This document shows positions 33,627 through 41,580 of a DNA stretch of 64,000 bases, in pieces (positions within the stretch are counted from its first letter, which is position 1; each line of letters begins with the position of its first letter). Both the position numbers and the translations under genes were made by a program. The notes below the pieces were generated by a model, which saw only the letters and a program-made list of their open reading frames with translations, made no database searches and was not told the origin of the DNA. This DNA is from an uncultured Eubacteriales bacterium (lineage in GTDB: Bacteria; Bacillota; Clostridia; Oscillospirales; Oscillospiraceae), in assembly GCA_900317905.1 (NCBI GenBank), contig ONIN01000011.1, positions 62,001-126,000 on the forward strand, in the 5' to 3' direction.

Positions 33627-34076
33627 ATGAAAGACGTAATGATTCAAATCACCGCGGCCCAGTCCGACGCGGAACAGAACCGGGACGAGCTGGCGGAATT
33701 CTCCACCGAGGGGCGGTACGAATTCGAGGACGGCTCCGGCGTCATCATCTATCTGGAGAGCGAGCTCACCGGCATGGAGGGGACGGAGACCACCATCCGC
33801 TTCCGGCCGGACGGCGCGGTGCTTTCGAGAGTCGGCACCCTGACCGGGCAGATGGACTTCACCCCGGGGGAGCGGAACACGTTTTTATATGAGACCCCTT
33901 ACGGCAGCTCCACCGTGGGGCTCCAGACCCAGCGGTACAACGCGGCCCTGAACGAGCAGGGCGGCACCCTGGAAATCGAATACGTGGTGGATTTTGACCA
34001 CGCCTTCGTCGGCACGAACACACTGCACATCACCATACAGGAACAGAGAGGGAACGAACATGGCAAACAGGATTGA
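33627..34076 (+). CDS. DUF1934 family beta-barrel protein (YwiB-like)
   Basis: A 149-residue protein with alternating beta strands, for example GSGVIIYLESELTGMEGTET, TTIRFRPDGAVLSRVG and LEIEYVVDFDHAF. Length, pattern and its position directly before argS match YwiB of Bacillus, a calycin-like barrel of unknown function. Its stop overlaps the argS start by 17 bases, so translation is probably coupled. The start at 33627 is weakly supported (TGGGAA ahead); 33639 is an alternative. Confidence 0.82.
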   Translation: MKDVMIQITAAQSDAEQNRDELAEFSTEGRYEFEDGSGVIIYLESELTGMEGTETTIRFRPDGAVLSRVGTLTGQMDFTPGERNTFLYETPYGSSTVGLQTQRYNAALNEQGGTLEIEYVVDFDHAFVGTNTLHITIQEQRGNEHGKQD

Positions 34077-35757
34077 ACAGGCAAAGCAGGCGCTGGATCA
34101 GCTGATCCGCAATGCATATACGAAGGCTGCCGAGGCGGGCGAGCTGCCCGAGGGCGCTGTCTTGAACGGCTCCGTGGAGCAGCCGAAGGATTCCGCCAAT
34201 GGCGACTTCGCGGCGAACCACGCCATGGCATCGGCCAAGGTGCTGCACGCTGCTCCGAGAAAGATCGCCGAGAGCATCGCCGCCCACATGGATCTCAGCG
34301 ACAGCTGGTTTTCCTCTGTGGAGATCGCCGGCCCCGGCTTTCTGAACTTCCGTCTCAGCGAGAAGTGGTACGCCGACGTGCTGGCCTCTGTGGAGGCGGA
34401 GGGCGCCGACTTCGGCCGCAGCGACGAGAGAAAGAAGGAGCGGGTCATGGTGGAGTTCGTCTCCGCCAATCCCACCGGCCCCATGACCATCGGCAACGCC
34501 CGCGGCGGCGTACTGGGCGACGCGCTGAGCTCTGTTCTGGACTACGCCGGCTACGACGTGTGGAGAGAGTTCTACGTCAACGACGCCGGCAACCAGGTGG
34601 ACCTGTTCGGCAAGAGCATCGAGGCTCGCTACCTGCAGCTGCTGCAGGGGGAGGACAGCGTGGAGTTCCCGGACAACGGCTACCACGGCGACGACATCAA
34701 GGCCCTGGCGAAGATGATCGCCGACAAGGACGGGGACAAGTACCTCGCAATGGACTCTGAGGAGCGCCGCAAGGCCTTCACGGAATTTGGTCTGCCCTAT
34801 AACATCGAGAGAATGCAGAAGGATCTGGAGCGCTACCGCATCCACTTCGACCAGTGGTTCCTGGAGAGCAGCCTCCACAAATCCGGTTACGTGGCCGAGA
34901 CCGTGCAGCTGCTCACCGACGCGGGCCTGACCTACGAGCAGGACGGCGCCCTCTGGCTGAAGAACACCGACCTCGGCGCCGACAAGGACGAGGTGCTGCG
35001 CCGCTCCAACGGCTTCTACACCTACTACGCCGTGGATGTGGCCTATCACAGAAACAAATTCATCGAGCGCGGCTTCGACCGGGTCATCGACGTCTGGGGC
35101 GCCGACCACCACGGCCACGCGGTGCGCTTCGCCGCCACCATGAAGGCGGAGGCGCTGGGTCTGGAGGATCGGAAGCTGGACTTCCTGATCATGCAGATGG
35201 TGCGCCTGGTCCGCGGCGACGAGGTGGTGAAGGTCTCCAAGCGTACCGGCAAGGCCCTGACCCTGGCGGATCTCATGGACGAGATCGGCGTGGACGCCTG
35301 CCGCTTCTTCTTCAACGCCAAGCCCGACACACATCTGGAGTTCGATCTGGATCTTGCGGTCAGAGAGGACAGTGAGAACCCGGTCTATTACGTCCAGTAT
35401 GCCCATGCCAGAATCTGCACGCTGATCGCCGCTCTGGCGGAGGCGGGCCACGCAGTTCCTGAGACCGCGAAGATCGACGTCACCGCTCTGGAGACCGAGC
35501 AGGAGAAGGCGCTCATGAAGCAGATCGCCGCCCTGCCGGAGGAGATCGAGACCGCCGCCAGAGATTACGATCCCAGCCGGATCAACCGCTACGCCATCGA
35601 GCTGGCGGCACGGTTCCACCGGTTCTACAACGCCTGCCGCATCAAGGACGCCGAGGAGCCCATCCTCTCCGCCCGTCTGAAGCTGGCCGACACCACCAGA
35701 CAGGTGCTGGAAAACGCCCTGACCATCATCGGCGTCACCGCACCCGAAAAAATGTAA
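34060..35757 (+). CDS. argS: Arginyl-tRNA synthetase
   Basis: A 565-residue class I synthetase that charges tRNA-Arg. The N-terminal Arg-tRNA recognition domain (about 1-110) is followed by the catalytic core with VEFVSANPTGPMTIGNARGG. Here the HIGH motif reads TIGN, with Thr for the first His, a variant also known from other Clostridia. The KMSKS loop reads KVSKRTG. WREFYVNDAGNQVDLFGKSI is a strong family segment, and the C-terminal anticodon-binding helical domain starts near residue 440. ATG 34060 has an AGAGGGAAC site and overlaps DUF1934. Confidence 0.96.
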   Translation: MANRIEQAKQALDQLIRNAYTKAAEAGELPEGAVLNGSVEQPKDSANGDFAANHAMASAKVLHAAPRKIAESIAAHMDLSDSWFSSVEIAGPGFLNFRLSEKWYADVLASVEAEGADFGRSDERKKERVMVEFVSANPTGPMTIGNARGGVLGDALSSVLDYAGYDVWREFYVNDAGNQVDLFGKSIEARYLQLLQGEDSVEFPDNGYHGDDIKALAKMIADKDGDKYLAMDSEERRKAFTEFGLPYNIERMQKDLERYRIHFDQWFLESSLHKSGYVAETVQLLTDAGLTYEQDGALWLKNTDLGADKDEVLRRSNGFYTYYAVDVAYHRNKFIERGFDRVIDVWGADHHGHAVRFAATMKAEALGLEDRKLDFLIMQMVRLVRGDEVVKVSKRTGKALTLADLMDEIGVDACRFFFNAKPDTHLEFDLDLAVREDSENPVYYVQYAHARICTLIAALAEAGHAVPETAKIDVTALETEQEKALMKQIAALPEEIETAARDYDPSRINRYAIELAARFHRFYNACRIKDAEEPILSARLKLADTTRQVLENALTIIGVTAPEKM

Positions 35758-35766
35758 TAAAATCAC

Positions 35767-35796
35767 GAATGGCGCAGCTTTCGCTGCGCCATTCGC
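35767..35796 (+). terminator. Hairpin after argS
   Basis: A 12-base-pair perfect stem GAATGGCGCAGC / GCTGCGCCATTC with a TTTC loop; only a short T-rich tail. Confidence 0.65.
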
Positions 35797-35993
35797 TTGC
35801 TGGGGATGGAGAAAAAGAAGAAAGAAAAAGATGGGGAAGCAATGAAAAAAAGCGGCTGCTTGTTGAGCACGGTTTGATTCTAAGGTTTCAACCTAAAGAA
35901 AACCTTAAAATTCCTTAACATGGTAGAGCATACACTATTTTTTCCCATTTGTCCAGCCCCTATTCCCATTTTTTACAATTTATTAATGAATGT

Positions 35994-36016
35994 ATTATAC
36001 GGGAAAACCGTATAAT
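35994..36016. promoter_or_regulatory. Inverted repeat upstream of the riboswitch promoter
   Basis: ATTATACGG and CCGTATAAT form perfect 9-base arms around a 5-base spacer, ending 13 bases before the -35 element. A protein-binding site is possible. The rest of 35800-35990 is AT-rich with no other feature seen. Confidence 0.45.
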
Positions 36017-36029
36017 TGGAATTTTTTAC

Positions 36030-36058
36030 TTGACAAAACCCGGATATCGTGCAATAAT
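36030..36058 (+). promoter_or_regulatory. Sigma-A promoter of the glycine riboswitch-symporter unit
   Basis: A perfect TTGACA, 17-base spacer and AATAAT, placing transcription start about 60 bases before the aptamer. Confidence 0.72.
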
Positions 36059-36086
36059 ATCCAGCGAATTGAAAAACGTTTCCGTA

Positions 36087-36203
36087 GAAGCCTCCTGAAT
36101 GCGTATGCAGACCGGAGGGGGAGGAAGCTCTGGAGAATCCCGTTTTGGGCGGGTGCCGAAGGTGCAAGGCGAAGGCCGAATCTCTCAGGCAAAAGGACAG
36201 AGC
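36087..36203 (+). ncRNA. Glycine riboswitch aptamer
   Basis: The conserved glycine aptamer core is clear: GGGTGCCGAAGGTGCAAGGC followed by CTCTCAGGCAAAAGGACAG. P1 is GCTCTG (36127-36132) with CAGAGC (36198-36203). An upstream CCTCC ... GGAGG stem (36091-36117) could be the ghost aptamer that accompanies single-aptamer glycine riboswitches. A second full aptamer is absent. It precedes an alanine/glycine:cation symporter, a standard target. Confidence 0.92.
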
Positions 36204-36234
36204 AGGCGTACAGTCGTACCGCGCTTGTTTTTTG
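36201..36234 (+). terminator. Riboswitch expression platform terminator
   Basis: GGCGTAC pairs with GTACCGC (one bulge), extended by AGC / GCT, and is followed by TTGTTTTTTG. Its left arm starts with the last three bases of aptamer P1, so glycine-stabilised P1 and the terminator compete. Confidence 0.6.
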
Positions 36235-36319
36235 TTACTCTTCAGAGTCGTTATCCATTGGGATAGCGGCTTTTTTCGTTGGAAAAGGCAAATCGGAAAA
36301 AAGTAAAGGAGCGAACACA

Positions 36320-37732
36320 ATGACATTTGCGGAGATTGTCACAGCAGTAGATAATTTTGCGTGGGGTCCGGTCATGCTGATCCTGCTGGTTGGTACGGGT
36401 CTGTATCTCAGCATCCGTTCCGGCTTCCTGCAGTTCACCAGATTCGGCTACGCCATGCGCAACACCATCGGCAAGATCTTCAAAAAGCAGACCGCCGGCA
36501 AGGGTGAGGTCACCCCGTTCCAGGCCATGACCACGGCCCTGGCGGGCACTGTCGGCACCGGCAACATCGCCGGCGTCACCGGCGCCATCTTCATCGGCGG
36601 CCCCGGCGCGGTGTTCTGGCTGTGGATCTCCGCCCTGGTGGGCATGGTCACCAAGTACTCCGAGGTCGTTCTCGCCGTCCGCTATCGTGAGCGGAACGAG
36701 GCGGGCGACTGGGTCGGCGGCCCCATGTACTACATCAAGAACGGTCTGGGCAAGAGCTGGACCTGGCTCTCCTACATCTTCGCCTTCTTCGGCATCACCG
36801 CCTCCTTCGGCATCGGCAACACCACCCAGGTGGACTCCATTGCCACCGCCATCGGCACGGCGGTCAGCGCTTTCGGCGGCGACGCCTCCAACACCGTCTT
36901 CCGCATCGCCATCGGCGTTGTGGTGGCCGTCATCGTGGCCTTCGTCATCATCGGCGGCATCAAGCGCATCGGTGCGGTCACCGAGCGTCTGGTTCCGGCC
37001 ATGGCGGTCATCTACATCATCGCGGCGCTGGTGGTGGTCTTCGGCAACATCGGCCAGATCGGCAACGTCCTGGGCGACATCTTCAAGGGCGCCTTCCAGC
37101 CCGCTGCGGTCTGCGGCGGCGCAGCCGGCGTGGCCATCATGACCACCATCCAGAAGGGCATCGCCCGCGGCGTGTTCTCCAACGAGGCGGGCCTCGGCTC
37201 CGCCCCCATCGCCCACGCCGCCACCTCCGAGACCGATCCCGTGAAGCAGGGCGTCTACGGCATCTTCGAGGTGTTCATGGACTCCATCGTCATCTGCACG
37301 CTGACCTCTCTGGCACTGCTCATGGGCCTCTACGGTCAGGGCGCGGAGCTCACCTGGGGCCAGGGCGCCGGCTCCGAGATGGTCGTGCAGGCCTTCTCCG
37401 GCGTCTTCAGCGGCAAGGTCGCCGCCATCATCATCGCTGTGGGTCTGAGCCTCTTCGCCCTCTCCACGGTGCTCAGCTGGGCGCTGTACGGCTCCCGCTG
37501 CTGCGAGTTCCTCTTCGGCAAGATCGCTAAGCCCGCCACCATGGTCTACAAGGTCATCTTCTGCATCGTGCTGATCATCGGCTCCACTCTGGGCCTCGAC
37601 ATCGTCTGGGACATCGGAGACGCCCTCAACGGCCTCATGGCCATCCCGAACCTGATCGCGCTGCTGCTGCTCTCGGGCACCACCATCAAGATCACCAAAG
37701 AGCACTTCTCCAACAAGGAGAACCTGAAATAA
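36320..37732 (+). CDS. Alanine/glycine:sodium symporter (AGCS family)
   Basis: A 470-residue membrane carrier with about eleven hydrophobic helices. The signature is TTALAGTVGTGNIAGVTGAI, followed by GGPGAVFWLWISALVGM and later FSNEAGLGSAPIAHAAT. It imports small neutral amino acids with Na+ (or H+). The upstream glycine riboswitch makes glycine, perhaps with alanine, the likely substrate and shows that expression responds to cellular glycine. ATG 36320 follows AAAGGAG. Monocistronic. Confidence 0.94.
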   Translation: MTFAEIVTAVDNFAWGPVMLILLVGTGLYLSIRSGFLQFTRFGYAMRNTIGKIFKKQTAGKGEVTPFQAMTTALAGTVGTGNIAGVTGAIFIGGPGAVFWLWISALVGMVTKYSEVVLAVRYRERNEAGDWVGGPMYYIKNGLGKSWTWLSYIFAFFGITASFGIGNTTQVDSIATAIGTAVSAFGGDASNTVFRIAIGVVVAVIVAFVIIGGIKRIGAVTERLVPAMAVIYIIAALVVVFGNIGQIGNVLGDIFKGAFQPAAVCGGAAGVAIMTTIQKGIARGVFSNEAGLGSAPIAHAATSETDPVKQGVYGIFEVFMDSIVICTLTSLALLMGLYGQGAELTWGQGAGSEMVVQAFSGVFSGKVAAIIIAVGLSLFALSTVLSWALYGSRCCEFLFGKIAKPATMVYKVIFCIVLIIGSTLGLDIVWDIGDALNGLMAIPNLIALLLLSGTTIKITKEHFSNKENLK

Positions 37733-37746
37733 TCCAAATCAACAGC

Positions 37747-37782
37747 AAACGGCTCGCCGCAAATCCGCGGCGGGCCGTTTTT
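37747..37782 (+). terminator. Terminator after the AGCS symporter
   Basis: A 14-base-pair stem AAACGGCTCGCCGC / GCGGCGGGCCGTTT with one G-T pair, followed by TTTC. Confidence 0.9.
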
Positions 37783-37844
37783 CATTGACAGGGGGAGGGG
37801 AAACGGGTAAAATCAAATTGAGAAATTAGGAAAGGAGAAATAAG

Positions 37845-39527
37845 ATGAAAAGATTGCTTACGATGTTTCTGGCAGTGCTGATGCTCTTCACGCTGGCGGT
37901 TCCGGCCGCGGCGGCGGAGCTGAAGGCCTTCAGCGATGTGAACAACAACAGCTGGTACGCCCCCTCGGTCTACGCTCTGGTGCAGAAGGGGATCATCAGC
38001 GGCAAGTCCGCGACCACTTTTGATCCGCAGGGGAACCTGACCCGCGCCGAGCTGATGAAAATGCTGGCCTGCTCCGTGAAAACCGGTGCGGAGCTTGCGG
38101 AATACGCGGCGGTCAAGAGCTTCTCGGACGTGTCTGCGGGAAGCTGGTATGCGTCCTATGTGAACTGGGCGGCTGCCAACGGGATCACCAACGGCTACAG
38201 CGACGGCACCTTCGGACCCAACCGGGCGGTGACCCGGGCCGAGGCCGCCTCTCTGCTGGTGCGCTTCGCCCAGAAGACCGGCGTCTCCGATCTGGAGCCT
38301 GTGAAGGTAAAGACCACCTTCACCGACGACGCCAGGATCGCCGGCTGGGCCAAAGAGAACATCTACATCTGCCAGCAGGCGGGCATCTTCAGCGGCTATC
38401 AGGACGGCAGCTTCCGGGGCGGGAACAACATCGTCCGCTCCGAGGCCGCGGCGGTGCTCTGCCGCCTCCATGGCATCGAGCCGCTGCCGAAGGAGCAGCT
38501 GCCCACGCCGCCGAAGCCTGAGACGGTCGCCGGCACCTTCCAGAAGACCGTGGCGGGCTACAGTGTCACCGGCATGGAGCTCAAGGGCTATCGCGCCGGC
38601 GTGATCCTGGCCAATGACCGGTTCTATCAGGTGGAGTCCGCTTCCTCCATGGTGCAGCGCTCCGGCGCGCCCATCGTCTGCAACGGCCCGTTCTTCAACA
38701 ACAACGGCGACCTGACCACCTACATCGCTGCGGTGGTGGACGGCAAGGCCCTGCGCATCGACAACGCCCACTATCCGAAAAAGTGCTACCTGGTCATTGA
38801 CGAGAACGGCAACGCCTCCATGCAGTTTTTGAAGATCTGCCAGACCGCCAAGCTGGTGCAGAACGGGGAAGTGGTCTCCCGGTATGAAGAGGTGGGCTGC
38901 AACTTCGCCTTCGGGGACGCCGACGGCTCCCGCATGGTATTCACCAGCCTCTTTGGCGACAAGATCCCCGGCACCGTGAAGTGCGCCGCCGTCTGCGACA
39001 AGAACGGCGTGGTCACCAGCGTCTTTGACTCCGACACCGCAAAGAGCGTCTCCATCCCCAAGGACGGCTTTGTCCTCTGCCAGCGCCATCGCCGGGACGA
39101 GGGACAGGAATATAAATGGGACAAATTCTTCTCCGACTGCAAGGTGGGGGACACCATCCAGCTGGAGATCACCTATGAGGGCTCCACCGTGCAGAACATC
39201 CGCACCGCCATCAGCGGCGGCCCCACGGTGGTGAAAAACGGTCAGCCCTACGGCGACGTCTCCACCTACAACGAAGAGGGCGTCACCGAGGTCGCGCTCT
39301 ACAGCTCCAACGCGCCCCGCACGGGCATCGGCGTGAAGGCCGACGGCACCATCGTCATCGCCATCGCCACCTGCACCTTCCAGGGGCTCAGCCAGGTCAT
39401 GGCCGGTCTCGGCTGCCGGACTGCTATGGTGCTGGACGGCGGCGCCTCCACGGCCTTGTATGTGAACGGCGCCACGGTCTACGGCGCCGGACGCCTGCTG
39501 TCCCACATGCTGACCTTCTCCAAATAA
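37845..39527 (+). CDS. SLH-domain surface protein with phosphodiester glycosidase (NAGPA) domain
   Basis: A 560-residue exported protein. The signal peptide ends at AAAAEL. Three SLH domains follow (about 28-88, 92-150, 155-212; e.g. FSDVSAGSWYASYVNWAAAN, TRAEAASLLVRF), which attach it to secondary cell-wall polymer. The C-terminal half (about 228-556) is a NAGPA-type domain: GAPIVCNGPFFNNNGDLTTY, GGPTVVKNGQ, RTGIGVKADG and AMVLDGGASTALYVNG. Such domains cleave phosphodiester-linked sugars; the cell-surface substrate is inferred. Good AAAGGAG site. Ends at a strong terminator. Confidence 0.92.
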   Translation: MKRLLTMFLAVLMLFTLAVPAAAAELKAFSDVNNNSWYAPSVYALVQKGIISGKSATTFDPQGNLTRAELMKMLACSVKTGAELAEYAAVKSFSDVSAGSWYASYVNWAAANGITNGYSDGTFGPNRAVTRAEAASLLVRFAQKTGVSDLEPVKVKTTFTDDARIAGWAKENIYICQQAGIFSGYQDGSFRGGNNIVRSEAAAVLCRLHGIEPLPKEQLPTPPKPETVAGTFQKTVAGYSVTGMELKGYRAGVILANDRFYQVESASSMVQRSGAPIVCNGPFFNNNGDLTTYIAAVVDGKALRIDNAHYPKKCYLVIDENGNASMQFLKICQTAKLVQNGEVVSRYEEVGCNFAFGDADGSRMVFTSLFGDKIPGTVKCAAVCDKNGVVTSVFDSDTAKSVSIPKDGFVLCQRHRRDEGQEYKWDKFFSDCKVGDTIQLEITYEGSTVQNIRTAISGGPTVVKNGQPYGDVSTYNEEGVTEVALYSSNAPRTGIGVKADGTIVIAIATCTFQGLSQVMAGLGCRTAMVLDGGASTALYVNGATVYGAGRLLSHMLTFSK

Positions 39528-39530
39528 GCA

Positions 39531-39565
39531 ACAAGCTCGCACATTTCTGTGCGAGCTTGTTTTTA
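39531..39565 (+). terminator. Terminator after the SLH-NAGPA gene
   Basis: A 13-base-pair perfect stem ACAAGCTCGCACA / TGTGCGAGCTTGT with a TTTC loop and T-run. Confidence 0.93.
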
Positions 39566-39940
39566 TAAGGGGTAATGAGAGAAGCACTTCTGCTCTCTGA
39601 ACGTTCTTCCTTACCAGGGCATCATAGCCTTGATGGGAAGAATCATCGGCCACAGAACACCATACTTAAATCCATTCCATGCGAGATCAAGCAGCAACTT
39701 TTTTCCTCCTTCCGGATGAGGCGGAATGTGTCCTCGATCCAATTACAGTTTACCATAATACATATGCCCGCACAAGATAGGAATCCATGGCGAGCCGGAG
39801 AAAAATAGCAGCAATAATTGTGCAACTTGTATATATTTAACATAGACTTAAGATATAATCTTGGTAATTCTTAATAATAAGTTAAGATTTAGGACCCATC
39901 AACAGGGAAGTATAGCTGCAGACCCGCGGATCGCAAAAGA
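39566..39940. other. Intergenic region without a recognised gene
   Basis: About 375 bases. The first part is moderately GC-rich and carries only short open frames (77 and 66 codons) with no family resemblance and no ribosome-binding sites; it could be eroded coding DNA. The last 100 bases are AT-rich. No promoter or repeat recognised. Confidence 0.5.
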
Positions 39941-39970
39941 ATCCCTCCGCTTTCCGGGAAGCGGAGGGAT
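39941..39970 (-). terminator. Terminator of the E2-like acyltransferase gene
   Basis: A 12-base-pair perfect stem ATCCCTCCGCTT / AAGCGGAGGGAT, followed on the minus strand by TCTTTTG. Confidence 0.85.
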
Positions 39971-39985
39971 GGAATGAATTTGAGA

Positions 39986-40858
39986 TCAGAAGATGTCTTC
40001 AACGACCTTTTCGGGGGGAACCAGCAGCTCGTCCGGATGGCTGAGATACATCTTGAACATCTTGAAGCCCTGGGCGTAGTCCAGACCGTCGCAGATGCGC
40101 TCATCGGTGTTGATCTTGAAATCGATGTACTTGCGCAGCTCTACGGTGCCGTCGCGGGTGACCTCATAGGCTTTTCGTTTCGATCCGAAGGCGATGAAGG
40201 CGGGCAGGGTGCCGAAGTTGTACAGATGGTGGTACACCGGGCCAATGCCGATGGAGCCCAGATCGGTGATGATCATGCTGCCGTGGAAGGGGCTGGCGTC
40301 CAGCAGACTCTGGGGGATGAGGCCAAAATAGTCCATCACCTTCAAAATCCAGATGGCGAACCGGAGGAAGAACCGGGGCAGCTTGCCGAGAGCGGCGGCC
40401 ACCTGCTCGGTGTTGTTGTCCTCCTCGCCGTATTTGATCTCGTCGATCTTTTCGTTCATCTTGTGATAGACGTCGTAGATCGTGTCGTAGGGATCGAACA
40501 CCACCTTGATGGTGGTCTCGCCGGCTTCGGCGGTCATGCCGCGGCGGACGGTGAGGACGATCTCGATGTTGTTTCGGGCATAGATCCTGCGGCCCGCGAT
40601 GAAGCGGTTCACCGCCGGACGCTGAGACACCAGACGGACATAGGCCGCGATGAACAGATGCAGGTAGCCCAGGCCCTTGTAGCCCTCTTTGCGCTTTTCC
40701 CGCAGCCAACGGTCGATCTCCGTGACCTCTACCGAGTCGGAGAACTGGTTGCAGGCGTCGTTCTTCTGCACCATGATGTAGGGGATAAACGTATAAAAAG
40801 GATCCAGGGAGCGGATCAGGCGACCCTCTTTGCGGTCACCGAATCTTCTTCTTGCCAA
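39986..40858 (-). CDS. E2-type 2-oxoacid dehydrogenase acyltransferase-like protein, catalytic His absent
   Basis: A 290-residue protein matching only the catalytic domain of dihydrolipoyl acyltransferases (CAT-like fold); there is no lipoyl or E3-binding domain. Family segments are GYLHLFIAAYVRLVSQRPAV, IEIVLTVRRGM, SMIITDLGSIGI and TLPAFIAFGSKRKA. The site normally reading DHRxxDG reads DERICDG, so the catalytic His is Glu. An ordinary E2 reaction is therefore unlikely; a binding, scaffold or altered-transfer role is possible. The start is TTG at 40858, with GGAGGT eight bases ahead; no other good start exists. No E1 or E3 gene is nearby. Confidence 0.85.
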   Translation of the reverse strand: MARRRFGDRKEGRLIRSLDPFYTFIPYIMVQKNDACNQFSDSVEVTEIDRWLREKRKEGYKGLGYLHLFIAAYVRLVSQRPAVNRFIAGRRIYARNNIEIVLTVRRGMTAEAGETTIKVVFDPYDTIYDVYHKMNEKIDEIKYGEEDNNTEQVAAALGKLPRFFLRFAIWILKVMDYFGLIPQSLLDASPFHGSMIITDLGSIGIGPVYHHLYNFGTLPAFIAFGSKRKAYEVTRDGTVELRKYIDFKINTDERICDGLDYAQGFKMFKMYLSHPDELLVPPEKVVEDIF

Positions 40859-40901
40859 GGTCTCCACCTCCGAAAATGTACAAAAAATTTTAAGCTTTTC
40901 A

Positions 40902-40930
40902 ATTATAGCGCATTCTGGTCGGAAAGGCAA
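40902..40930 (-). promoter_or_regulatory. Promoter of the E2-like gene
   Basis: On the minus strand TTGCCT, a 17-base spacer and TATAAT, 44 bases before the TTG start. Confidence 0.65.
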
Positions 40931-41142
40931 GTCCGAAGGGGAAGAAATGGCGTTTTCGGACGCCATGTCGCGTATTAAACCGGACTTTGCTTTGTAAAAA
41001 CAGAGAAAAAGCCTTGATTTTTAAGCGTTATTTTGTTAACAATGCAGAATGCGTTAAAAAAACCTTGTAATATCAACACGTTTTTGACAGGCATGACAGA
41101 AAAATAATTAGTAAAACTGACGGAAAATGAGCGCCTGAATGC
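40931..41142. other. AT-rich spacer before the V/A-ATPase operon
   Basis: Nothing recognised except a small hairpin ATGGCG / CGCCAT (40947-40966). The region is AT-rich and probably upstream control sequence. Confidence 0.4.
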
Positions 41143-41171
41143 TTGCGGAACGGGCAAAAATGGTATATTAT
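41143..41171 (+). promoter_or_regulatory. Probable promoter of the V/A-ATPase operon
   Basis: TTGCGG, a 17-base spacer and TATTAT, 94 bases before the first gene. Confidence 0.5.
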
Positions 41172-41265
41172 ATAGTTGAATGTCGTGCAGATTCTGTCGG
41201 GATATTGGAGTAACCGACAATTTGTGCAAAAACATTATGATAGTTCATTGTAGGGAGGTGTGTGA

Positions 41266-41580
41266 ATGTCATTTGAAGCGATCACAACGGTCCGGGAGGC
41301 GGAGGCGCGCGCAAAGCAGATCAAGCTGGAAGCGACGCAGTCCGCGGCCGAGGCGATCGAAGCGGCTGAGGCGGCCGGCGCTGCCGCGGTGCAGGCTTCG
41401 CTGCAGAAGGCGGCGGATGAGCTGAAGGCACTGCGGAGCAAATCGGACGAGAAGGCCACGACGGATGCGGAGGCGCTGGCTGCTCAGACCCGTGAGCAGG
41501 AAGCTGCCATGCGTACGAAAGCCGAGGCGCGACTGGACCAAGCGGCGTCACTCATCGTGGAAAGGATCGTGAATAGCTGA
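41266..41580 (+). CDS. V/A-type ATPase peripheral stalk subunit (G/H-like)
   Basis: A 104-residue, almost entirely alpha-helical protein, rich in Ala, Glu and Lys (REAEARAKQIKLEATQSAAE). This coiled coil is typical of the small stalk subunit (AhaH/NtpF type) that pairs with subunit E to hold the catalytic head. It is first in the nine-gene operon; its TGA overlaps the start of the subunit I gene as ATGA. Subunit naming varies between systems. Confidence 0.85.
   Translation: MSFEAITTVREAEARAKQIKLEATQSAAEAIEAAEAAGAAAVQASLQKAADELKALRSKSDEKATTDAEALAAQTREQEAAMRTKAEARLDQAASLIVERIVNS

Noticed and set aside
36211-36234. Possible T-box (GTACCGCG followed by T-run)
   Set aside because: The upstream sequence is an unmistakable glycine aptamer. 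The GTACCGCG falls in the terminator arm, and no specifier loop or AGGGTGG context is present.
39575-39843. Open frames of 77 and 66 codons on opposite strands
   Set aside because: No ribosome-binding site, no recognisable domain and mixed composition. I cannot support either as a gene; an eroded transposase was considered but no motif was visible.
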